A DNA stretch of 8,781 nucleotides from contig JAIOSH010000078.1 of assembly GCA_021107685.1 (NCBI GenBank), positions 1-8,781 of the forward strand, in the 5' to 3' direction. The notes below the pieces were generated by a model that saw nothing but the letters and a program-made list of their open reading frames with translations, ran no database searches and was not told where the DNA came from. Made by a program: the position numbers and the translations under genes. The DNA is from Bacteroidales bacterium. Its GTDB lineage: Bacteria > Bacteroidota > Bacteroidia > Bacteroidales > SMBSF39. Shown here piece by piece: positions 1-5,770 of this stretch; positions within the stretch are counted from its first letter, which is position 1, and each line of letters opens with the position of its first letter.

Positions 1-37
1 GCCACCAAGTCAGAAAGACTCAAAGAAACACAAAGAG
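1..37. repeat. Fragment of a dispersed intergenic repeat at the window edge
   Basis: The first bases (gccaccaagtcagaaagac, then caaagaaacacaaag) match the style of a purine-rich intergenic repeat that I recall as common in Bacteroidota and Chlorobi genomes (gccacnaagncacnaag units). The left side is cut by the window edge, so no inverted partner can be seen. Recognition is from memory of the pattern; within this window there is no second copy. Confidence 0.4.
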
Positions 38-132
38 GAAAATCTCCGCCATAATTTATTTTAGTAATAATTTATATATCATGTTGAATAACAATTTTAT
101 AACAATCAATAGACAATAATCAATTATCAATA

Positions 133-154
133 AAAAATCGCTGAATTTTCGGGA
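133..154. repeat. Diverged half-copy of the hairpin found after glmM
   Basis: The stretch aaaaatcgctga (133-144) is the exact reverse complement of 8729-8740, and the following bases up to tcggga also resemble the reverse complement of the hairpin at 8701-8742 (about 19 of 22 positions agree). Here only one arm remains, so it would not fold like the complete copy. It lies downstream of the leftward Mo hydroxylase gene, a position where a terminator or decayed repeat is plausible. Confidence 0.4.
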
Positions 155-185
155 TTAATAAATAATGAATTAGGTCTCAAATAAA

Positions 186-241
186 CAGATTGCTTCTGAA
201 CGCCAACACACATGCCTTCCCTACGGTTCATCGCAATGACG
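186..241 (-). repeat. GTCATTGCGA-type intergenic repeat, single copy
   Basis: Read on the minus strand this starts cgtcattgcga, passes through cgtagggaaggc, and ends gaagcaatctg. I recognise the two ends (GTCATTGCGA and AAGCAATCTG) as the hallmark ends of a dispersed repeat frequent in Bacteroidota intergenic DNA. A complete element usually has two inverted copies; only one is visible here. It sits just downstream of the Mo hydroxylase stop codon. The rest of 38-185 is AT-rich with no gene that I can support. Confidence 0.45.
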
Positions 242-256
242 ATATTATAACGGACT

Positions 257-2839
257 TTAATTAGATTTTCTTTTCAAAGGTAATTTATATCTTTTTTTCC
301 CATCAAATTGATATAAAGCATTGGCTACGGCAGCAGCAGTAGGCACCAAACCTATCTCTCCAACTCCTTTAGCTCCGTAAGGTCCTACAATGTCTTTTTC
401 TTCAACACCTTTTACAATAATTTCCGGTGTTTCCTTTGCTCTTAAAACACCGCAATCTCTGAGTTTTTTACTGATTAATTTACCGTCTTTCATTGGTAAA
501 TCTTCTTTTAAAGCATATCCAATACCCATGTGAACAGCACCTTGTATCTGTCCTTCAAATAATTTCGGATTCATTATTTTTCCTGCATCGTGAGCCGCAT
601 AAACAGTATCAATTTCTCCTTTTTCATTTAAAACAACAAGTTGAGCTGCATAGCTATAAGCAAAATGAGTTATGATCTTCTCTGTATCTGCCCCGGGTTT
701 TGTTGTCCAATCGCAAATATAGGAACCATGATATGTTTTTCCAACAAGGTCTGAAAGGGATTTATTTTCCAGGTCATTATTCAAATATTTTGCTGCATCA
801 ATAATAGCATTGCCAAGCAGGGCAGTAGCTCTTGAAGAAGTTGTCATACCCGTAAGCAAATCAGCTTTAGTTTCAACTTTTACTTCAATAATATCAGGCT
901 TTATTCCTGTTTCCTGGCAAAAAGTTTGAATAGCCATATTATGAACTCCCTGTCCCATTTCTGTCCACCCATGATGGATGACAATATGATTAAGGGATTT
1001 GATAATAATTTTTACATCACTAAAATCAGGCATACCGTTTCCTACTCCTGAATTTTTTAATCCACAGGCTATACCTGCATATTTTGCATTATAAAATTCA
1101 TCTTTTACAGATAGTAAACATGCTCTTATACCAACTCCTCCTTCAAGTATTTGGCCTGTGGCAGTCATAGAACCCTTTGTTAAGGCATTGTCATATCTGA
1201 ATTGCCAGCGGTCAAAATTTCCTTTTTCACAGATGTCATCTATACAGCCTTCCAAGGCAAAAGTTACCTGATTAGCACCAAAGCCACGCATTGCTCCCGA
1301 AGGAATATTATTGGTATAGACTGTAATAGCCTCAACATCAACAACCGGTACATTATACCCTCCGGTAGAATGACCTGCTACACGTTCCATGACTTTTGTG
1401 CCGACAGAAGCATAAGCTCCTGTGTCGCCGATTGCACGAAGTTTTACTGCTGTTATTTTACCTGTTCTGTTAGCAGCAACGGTAATGTCCAGATAAACAG
1501 GATGGCGTTTCGGGTGCATTAGAATTGATTCTTCCCGTGATAAAATTAATTTTACAGGTTTTTTAAGAAGATAAGCAAATAAAGAAACATGCCCCTGAAC
1601 TGTAAGGTCTTCCTTGCCTCCAAAACCACCGCCTGTTGGCACTAAAGTAATTTTAACCTTTTCTTCAGATACTCCGAGAATTTTTGCCACTTGTTTTCTG
1701 TCAATATAAATTCCCTGACTATTGGTGAATAATTCTATGCCATTTCCGGGTAAAGGCAATGCAATAGCTCCTTCTGTTTCTAAAAAAGCATGTTCTACTC
1801 TTTGGGTTTCATAAATGCCTTTTGAAACAAAATCAGATTTTTTAATGACTTTTTCAATATTACCACCCCTTTTTATAATACATTTTTCTAATACGTTTGA
1901 CTGCTCCTGATGGATTTTTATTGAATCATCATTTATTGCTTCAAGCATATCAGTAACAGGAATGAGTGTTTCATATTCCACTTTAATAAGTTTTACTGCA
2001 TTTCTTGCAATTTCTTCTGTTCTTGCTACAACACCGGATAGAACATCACCGATATAATGCGTTACTTCACCTTCATTTATCATCAAGGGCCAATCCTTAA
2101 AGATCAGACCTGTATATCGCTCTCCTGGTACATCATTTGCTGTAAAAACCTGTTCAACTCCATCAAGTTGTTTTGCTTTTGAAATATCAATTTTCAAGAT
2201 TTTTGCTCTTGGATGTTCACTGAATTTTAAGGATGCATATAACATTCCTTCAAATTTCATATCATTAATAAAAGGTCGTTTACCGAGTGCAGTTTCAAGA
2301 GCCTGGTATTTTGGAAGTGAAGTGCCGACCTTGCCGGTTGTTTCAGAAAATTTTATTTTTTTATTTTTTTTAATTGATTTAAAGGCAAATTCAATAGCAT
2401 CAATAATTTTGATATAGCCTGTACAACGGCAAAGATTTGAATTTAATGCTTTTTTAATTTCTTCACGTGTAGGATTTGGATTTTCCCGGAATAAAATTTT
2501 TGTTCTTATTATTATTCCCGGTGTGCAAAAACCACATTGAACAGCTCCTTTTTCAACAAATGCTTTTCCTATTGTATTTTTTATATAATCAGGTATTCCT
2601 TCCATTGTGATTACTTCTGCCCCTTCTAATGATTTCATCTTTGTTACACAAGAGAGTTTGGGCTTACCATTGATTTCAACCATACATGCACCACATGCAG
2701 CCTGACCTGAACACCCGTCTTTTACAGAAGTAATTCCTTTTTCTTCACGTAAATATTTTAATAATGAAATGTTTGTATTTCCGGCATAAATAATTTGCTG
2801 TTCGTTAAGCTTAAATTTTATTTTTTTTATTCTATACAT
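257..2839 (-). CDS. Single-chain molybdenum hydroxylase (xanthine dehydrogenase / aldehyde oxidoreductase family), [2Fe-2S] plus Mo domains fused
   Basis: An 860-residue molybdopterin enzyme that hydroxylates a purine or aldehyde with water and passes electrons to two [2Fe-2S] clusters. Domain order: ferredoxin-like cluster (C43, C49, C52, C64); second cluster domain (C102, C105, C137, C139 in QCGFC and CRC); Lys-rich linker near 154-165; hammerhead domain about 175-300; Mo-pterin domains from about 320 on. Visible motifs are GGGFGGKED (403-411), AMRGFGANQ (R518), EMGQG (627-631) and, near the C-terminus, GVGE, whose Glu (E828) fits the catalytic base. There is no FAD domain, as in Desulfovibrio-type aldehyde oxidoreductase (about 900 residues) and the putative selenium-dependent xanthine dehydrogenase group, which it resembles in length and in the CX5C spacing. 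No FAD subunit or Mo-cofactor gene lies in the window, so the electron acceptor is unknown. The substrate cannot be fixed from sequence. The gene looks full length. The ATG lacks a clear Shine-Dalgarno sequence and follows a tiny leader frame by one base. Confidence 0.92.
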   Translation of the reverse strand: MYRIKKIKFKLNEQQIIYAGNTNISLLKYLREEKGITSVKDGCSGQAACGACMVEINGKPKLSCVTKMKSLEGAEVITMEGIPDYIKNTIGKAFVEKGAVQCGFCTPGIIIRTKILFRENPNPTREEIKKALNSNLCRCTGYIKIIDAIEFAFKSIKKNKKIKFSETTGKVGTSLPKYQALETALGKRPFINDMKFEGMLYASLKFSEHPRAKILKIDISKAKQLDGVEQVFTANDVPGERYTGLIFKDWPLMINEGEVTHYIGDVLSGVVARTEEIARNAVKLIKVEYETLIPVTDMLEAINDDSIKIHQEQSNVLEKCIIKRGGNIEKVIKKSDFVSKGIYETQRVEHAFLETEGAIALPLPGNGIELFTNSQGIYIDRKQVAKILGVSEEKVKITLVPTGGGFGGKEDLTVQGHVSLFAYLLKKPVKLILSREESILMHPKRHPVYLDITVAANRTGKITAVKLRAIGDTGAYASVGTKVMERVAGHSTGGYNVPVVDVEAITVYTNNIPSGAMRGFGANQVTFALEGCIDDICEKGNFDRWQFRYDNALTKGSMTATGQILEGGVGIRACLLSVKDEFYNAKYAGIACGLKNSGVGNGMPDFSDVKIIIKSLNHIVIHHGWTEMGQGVHNMAIQTFCQETGIKPDIIEVKVETKADLLTGMTTSSRATALLGNAIIDAAKYLNNDLENKSLSDLVGKTYHGSYICDWTTKPGADTEKIITHFAYSYAAQLVVLNEKGEIDTVYAAHDAGKIMNPKLFEGQIQGAVHMGIGYALKEDLPMKDGKLISKKLRDCGVLRAKETPEIIVKGVEEKDIVGPYGAKGVGEIGLVPTAAAVANALYQFDGKKRYKLPLKRKSN

Positions 2840-2930
2840 TTTAGCTCATTTTAGACATTTGTTTATTAATGAAAAACGTTTATTATTATCAATAATTTTA
2901 ATTAGTGCTTGCACGAAAATTATTCAGAAC

Positions 2931-3009
2931 TGTCATTTCGACTAAAGGGAGAAATCTCATGCCTTGGCATACAGATTGATGGAGATTTCTCCCTTTAGTC
3001 GAAATGACA
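2931..3009. repeat. Perfect 28-bp inverted repeat with internal mini-hairpin
   Basis: The left arm at 2931-2958 begins tgtcatttcgactaaaggg and ends gaaatctc. The right arm at 2982-3009 is its exact reverse complement. The 23-nt loop (2959-2981) itself contains a 5-bp hairpin, atgcc-tt-ggcat. No T-tract follows on either strand, so it is not a textbook terminator, although the stem is very stable. I recall TCATTTCGA...GGGAGAAATCTC arms as a widespread Bacteroidota intergenic repeat; that is recognition, not a search. It lies between the end of the DUF368 gene and the start of the Mo hydroxylase gene, both leftward. Confidence 0.8.
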
Positions 3010-3031
3010 AGAAGCAACGTTTTCGTTTAGG

Positions 3032-3176
3032 TACAAATTAGTGTCTATCCATAAAATCCGATTTTTTATAGATTGTCCCTACGGGACTTTTGTAACTCCC
3101 TCATTATCACCCCTGACTACCGTCAGGGGTTACAAATAGTTCATCGCTATGCGACTTATGGACTGATACAAATTAG
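3032..3176. repeat. Hairpin-cluster element bounded by 10-bp direct repeats
   Basis: The 10-mer tacaaattag occurs at 3032-3041 and again at 3167-3176. Between the copies are three short perfect hairpins: gtccc-tac-gggac (3075-3087), acccctgac-tacc-gtcaggggt (3109-3130, 9-bp stem) and tcgc-tat-gcga (3144-3154). An outer pairing, tttgtaa (3089-3095) with ttacaaa (3130-3136), encloses the central one. No open frame is supported. The arrangement suggests a small repeat element or structured RNA rather than a gene; on the minus strand it would lie in the 3' region of the DUF368 transcript. Confidence 0.55.
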
Positions 3177-3194
3177 AATTTATAAAGTCTAATA

Positions 3195-4115
3195 TTACTT
3201 TGTTTTAGCAGTTTTTTCTATTGCCCAAATACTAATGATACCTATTAGAACAAAAACAACAGCTAAGATAACTTCAGTATTAAAAGTTTCCGGCATAATG
3301 CGTTTATAACTTTCAACAATAGGTTCTCCTTTTTTTAATATCAATTCTTCCGAAGCATTTTTTAAATAAATTATTTTTTGCCAGGGCCATAATACACTTA
3401 CCGAACCTAAAATAAAGCCTGTTAATAATGAGATGGTTTCATTCCTGAATTTTTTGAATATCCATGAAAGAAAGTGAGAAAAAGCTAATAATCCAACAAT
3501 AGCTCCTATCAGAACAGGAAGTAAAATCTGCATGTTTCTCTCATTAATAGCATCTATTGCAACTAATTGATAATTCCCCATTAATATTAAAATAAATGAA
3601 CCTGATAAACCCGGTAAGATCATACTGCAGATTGCAGCTACACCACAAAGCATCAAATAAATAAAACCTGTGTTTTCGGTAGCAGGATTTAAAACTGAAA
3701 TTATTATTGCAACAAAAGTTCCGATTACGAATGTAATGATTACACTAATTGTCCATTTACTAACGGTTTTACCAACAAAATATACAGAAGCTAAAACTAA
3801 TCCGAAAAAATATGCCCAGATATAAACAGGATAATTTGTAAATAAAAAATCAAATAGCTTAGCTAATGAAACTATTGCTATGATAATACCAAAAAATACG
3901 GCAATCAAAAAATAAAGATCAATATGTTTGGCAAATTCTTTAAATTTTCCGGTAAAAAGAAATTTTAATGCTGTTAAATTTATTGATTTTATAGCATTGA
4001 TCAGTCTTTCAAAAATGCCTGTAATTAATGCAATTGTTCCGCCGGAGACACCTGGGATTACATTTGCTGCTCCCATTCCAATGCCTTTAAAAATAAGTAT
4101 AATATAGTTTTTCAT
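3195..4115 (-). CDS. DUF368 membrane protein, putative polyprenyl-phosphate (undecaprenyl-phosphate) translocase
   Basis: A 306-residue integral membrane protein. The DUF368 signature is clear at the N-terminus, FKGIGMGAANVIPGVSGGT (9-27), and a second related motif, ILPGLSGS (166-173), marks the internal pseudo-repeat. Hydrophobic stretches near 5-35, 67-92, 97-118, 122-142, 151-181, 195-218, 226-244 and 282-300 suggest about eight membrane or re-entrant segments. Members of this family (called PopT in one study) were shown in 2022 work to return undecaprenyl phosphate across the cytoplasmic membrane, supporting peptidoglycan and other envelope polymer synthesis; assigning that role here is family inference. 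The chosen ATG places the signature right at the start, as usual for the family. The upstream sequence has no clear Shine-Dalgarno. It stands alone, 870 bp from the phosphosulfolactate synthase gene on the same strand, so co-transcription with it is unlikely. Confidence 0.9.
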   Translation of the reverse strand: MKNYIILIFKGIGMGAANVIPGVSGGTIALITGIFERLINAIKSINLTALKFLFTGKFKEFAKHIDLYFLIAVFFGIIIAIVSLAKLFDFLFTNYPVYIWAYFFGLVLASVYFVGKTVSKWTISVIITFVIGTFVAIIISVLNPATENTGFIYLMLCGVAAICSMILPGLSGSFILILMGNYQLVAIDAINERNMQILLPVLIGAIVGLLAFSHFLSWIFKKFRNETISLLTGFILGSVSVLWPWQKIIYLKNASEELILKKGEPIVESYKRIMPETFNTEVILAVVFVLIGIISIWAIEKTAKTK

Positions 4116-4289
4116 TTGTATTTCAATTCATAAAAGTTCTTAATATTATTTTATATTTCAATTTTCATGTATAATATTTCAAATTAACTTTTAACGTATA
4201 ACTTAACCTAACCAGCAAAGCTGCAAACAAATTCAGAAAAAAGTTTGTTAAAAAAAATATAAAAAATAATGATATTTAGTAAATAATAT
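4116..4289. other. AT-rich spacer upstream of the DUF368 gene
   Basis: This presumed promoter and leader region of the leftward DUF368 gene is strongly AT-rich. I see no open frame, no RNA gene and no exact TAnnTTTG box on the minus strand. The only structure noticed is a weak 4-bp hairpin, cagc-aaa-gctg, at 4213-4223. Confidence 0.4.
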
Positions 4290-4358
4290 CTCTGCATCTC
4301 TGTGTCTCTGCGTTCAATCAAATAAATATTCTAAACGCAGAGTTGCAAAGGCGCAGAG
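4290..4358. repeat. Imperfect inverted repeat, CTCTGCGTT type
   Basis: A 25-base left arm (4290-4314; ends ctctgcgtt) pairs with 4334-4358 (starts aacgcagag, ends gcgcagag). The outer six and inner nine positions match perfectly and the middle is diverged. The 19-nt spacer is AT-rich. I recall the ctctgcgnctctgcgtt arm as a common dispersed repeat of Bacteroidota and related genomes. It carries no gene. Confidence 0.6.
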
Positions 4359-4375
4359 CTAAGCTGATTGATTTT

Positions 4376-4407
4376 GCCACAGATTTCACAGATTAACACA
4401 GATTAAT
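4376..4407 (+). repeat. Short tandem direct repeats, acagatt units
   Basis: Three near-tandem copies of acagatt(t/a) occur in gccacagatttcacagatt and the following aacacagattaat. I recall this gccacagatttcacagatt string as a dispersed intergenic repeat of Bacteroidota and neighbours. The unit and spacing are far too short for a CRISPR array. Confidence 0.5.
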
Positions 4408-4440
4408 AATTTGATATTTTTTCTATATATAGTTGCTGTT

Positions 4441-4529
4441 CCATAACGCCCTAAATGACAAGTCTGAAGTAAAATATCTTCCGGTTTCGGTCTTCTGACT
4501 TTGAAAAAAGTCTTATAAGATAATAGAAT
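4441..4529. other. Small inverted repeats between repeat elements
   Basis: There is no gene here. The stretch begins ccataacgccc, whose reverse complement (gggcgttatgg) looks like the end of an attC-type palindrome. It then holds a 10-bp inverted repeat with one mismatch (4460-4469 with 4492-4501) overlapping a perfect 6-bp hairpin, gacttt-gaaa-aaagtc (4497-4512). It may be the decayed remains of a neighbouring palindromic element. Confidence 0.35.
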
Positions 4530-4656
4530 ATAACGTTGTGGCTATGCGTAGTGCTGGATTTTATTACATTTCCGTTTCAATTTATTACTAATTTTATTTA
4601 CTCGCACAATCATTATTTTCATCACTGAAACCCGCATTACTTATAGGTTTTGTTAT
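4530..4656. repeat. 127-bp imperfect palindrome with ATAAC...GTTAT ends, attC- or MITE-like
   Basis: The left end ataacgttgtggctatgcg (from 4530) and the right end, whose reverse complement begins ataacaaaacctataag (from 4656), form a long bulged stem. An inner 6-bp pairing, gtttca (4574-4579) with tgaaac (4626-4631), continues it. Ends reading AAC...GTT, extrahelical bases in the stem and a length near 120-130 bp are the general features of integron attC sites. Similar AACG...GTTA palindromes are also, as I recall, dispersed in Bacteroidota genomes without an integron. No integrase gene is in the window and the GTTRRRY consensus is met only loosely, so the nature of the element is open. Confidence 0.45.
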
Positions 4657-4681
4657 CTTCTGGTCTTTTCATTTATCTTTT

Positions 4682-4902
4682 TTGAATATCGAATATCGAA
4701 CACTGATACTTCGACTTCGCTCAGCACAGGTTAACGATTTTTGATTTATTTATGATTGAATAATTATTTATGATTTTTGATTTTTCTGTGCAGTTTCTAT
4801 TATCAAAACTGAAAATTCAATCAATCGTTCTTCTAAATCATATTTATTCATACTTAATCAACTTCAAAATTCATTATTCGTTAATCGATATTCGATATTC
4901 AA
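4682..4902. repeat. 221-bp element bounded by perfect 18-bp inverted repeats
   Basis: The left arm at 4682-4699 (ttgaatatcgaatatcga) is the exact reverse complement of 4885-4902. Inside on the minus strand lie a leader, the remnant of a four-helix-bundle protein gene (4768-4851), and a tail containing tgtgctgagcgaagtcgaag, another frequent Bacteroidota repeat motif. The outer flanks are similar low-complexity strings (tttatcttttt on the left, tttattcttttt on the right), which might be a decayed target duplication but could be chance. The bounded arrangement suggests a cassette that moves as a unit; mobility is inferred. Confidence 0.6.
4768..4851 (-). pseudogene. Internally deleted four-helix-bundle (23S rRNA intervening-sequence) protein gene
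   Basis: The minus-strand ATG at 4851 opens a 27-codon frame ending in TAA at 4768. It begins MNKYDLEERLIEFSVLII, which I recognise as the N-terminus of the four helix bundle / 23S rRNA-intervening-sequence protein family, normally about 115-120 residues. The last residues, TAQKNQKS, resemble the C-terminal tail of the same family. The middle of the protein, about 90 residues including most of the helical core, is therefore missing by what looks like an in-frame deletion joining head to tail. The product cannot form the usual four-helix bundle. Its leader and the 18-bp arms around it survive, so the cassette boundary is intact while the gene is dead. Family assignment of the head is fairly sure; that of the tail is from memory. 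Confidence 0.6.
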
Positions 4903-4985
4903 TTTATTCTTTTTTTTGACTTGAAGATAACATTCTATTACTTTACCTCTTAGCAATACTGTTCCGTTATAATTTATAAGCTTAT

Positions 4986-5768
4986 TTACTGATATTTCCT
5001 TCTTATGTCATCAGGTACAAATTCGAAGAATGTATCTCCTCTAAGACCCAGGCGTAAGGTCTCCAAAGCAATTACTTCATTTGGGGCAATATTTCCAAGA
5101 TTTACATTTGCACCGAAATGTTTGATAAACCAAGCCTGTTGCGATTTTAAGGGAGCTTCCCATAAAATATTTTCCAAAGGCACTTTTGAAGATATTTCAT
5201 CAATAAGTGAAATATCAGCTTTACCATTAGATTTATAAATACCTACTGTTCCACTTTCCCTGGCTTCGGCAATTACTTTAAAAGAACCGGCTTCAAGTTC
5301 CGATTGCATTTGCGATATCCATTCCTTATTTGTGATTTCTACTTCTGCATCCTTTGAGCCAACCTCGGATAATACAATATATGATTCGGACAACTTCCCG
5401 ATATACTCGCATTTTAATTGATGCTCCATATTCATTGAGCCATCAGAGACTTCTACTGCATCAAGCTGATATTTATCAATTAATTCCATGTAGCTAACAA
5501 ACATATTCCTGATAACAAAAGCTTCAAATAAAGTTCCGCCAAAATAAACCTTTATGCCGGCTTGTTTATAAACTTTGATTTTTTGCTCTAAATTATTTGT
5601 TATTGCCGAAGTGCCAAACCCTAATTTGATAAAATCAGTTAATTCAGCAGAAGATGAAACAAAATTTTCTGCTTCACGAATGCTTAAACCTTTATCCATA
5701 ACCATTGCTAATCCGTTTATTCTTGGTTTTGCAGGTCTTTCAGGCAAATATGGCAAATTGAAATTCAT
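4986..5768 (-). CDS. comA: Phosphosulfolactate synthase, ComA family
   Basis: A 260-residue cytoplasmic TIM-barrel enzyme of the ComA family, which adds sulfite to phosphoenolpyruvate to give (2R)-phospho-3-sulfolactate. The reaction was first known from archaeal coenzyme M synthesis, and a homologue acts in sulfolactate synthesis in Bacillus. Family motifs run in order: KPR (14-16), DKGL (25-28), DFIKLGFGTS (45-54), GGTLFE (77-82), EVSDG (106-110), SEVG (134-137), EARESGTVGI (168-177), WEAP (203-206), NVNLGNI (221-227) and LRLGLRGDT (238-246). Length is normal and nothing is missing. It starts 2 nt after the TPR stop codon, and aagag about 7 nt before the ATG could serve as a weak ribosome site, so the pair is surely one operon. 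No phosphatase (ComB) or dehydrogenase (ComC) gene is nearby, so the end product is unknown; sulfolactate or a precursor of another sulfonate are possibilities. Such ComA homologues are, as I recall, common in Bacteroidota. Confidence 0.9.
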   Translation of the reverse strand: MNFNLPYLPERPAKPRINGLAMVMDKGLSIREAENFVSSSAELTDFIKLGFGTSAITNNLEQKIKVYKQAGIKVYFGGTLFEAFVIRNMFVSYMELIDKYQLDAVEVSDGSMNMEHQLKCEYIGKLSESYIVLSEVGSKDAEVEITNKEWISQMQSELEAGSFKVIAEARESGTVGIYKSNGKADISLIDEISSKVPLENILWEAPLKSQQAWFIKHFGANVNLGNIAPNEVIALETLRLGLRGDTFFEFVPDDIRRKYQ

Positions 5769-5770
5769 AG

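Noticed and set aside
1202..1522. A 106-codon plus-strand open frame inside the Mo hydroxylase gene
   Set aside because: It is antisense to the conserved Mo-binding region and has no recognisable motif or promoter. Shorter plus-strand frames at 493-675, 5005-5238 and 5575-5796 were rejected for the same reason.
257..2839. A novel redox system built around the Mo hydroxylase
   Set aside because: The neighbours on both sides (DUF368 protein across a repeat-filled spacer; nothing to the left) give no functional link, and the enzyme fits a known family.
2931..3009. The 28-bp inverted repeat as insertion-sequence ends
   Set aside because: Only 23 bases lie between the arms, so there is no transposase; it is a palindrome, not a bounded IS.
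4376..4407. acagatt repeats as a CRISPR array
   Set aside because: Units are about 7-10 bases with no unique spacers of 25-40 bases and no cas gene is nearby.
4116..4985. A tRNA or other stable RNA gene in the 870-bp spacer
   Set aside because: I looked for a cloverleaf and the GTTCRANNC T-loop pattern and saw none; the structure present is explained by repeats.
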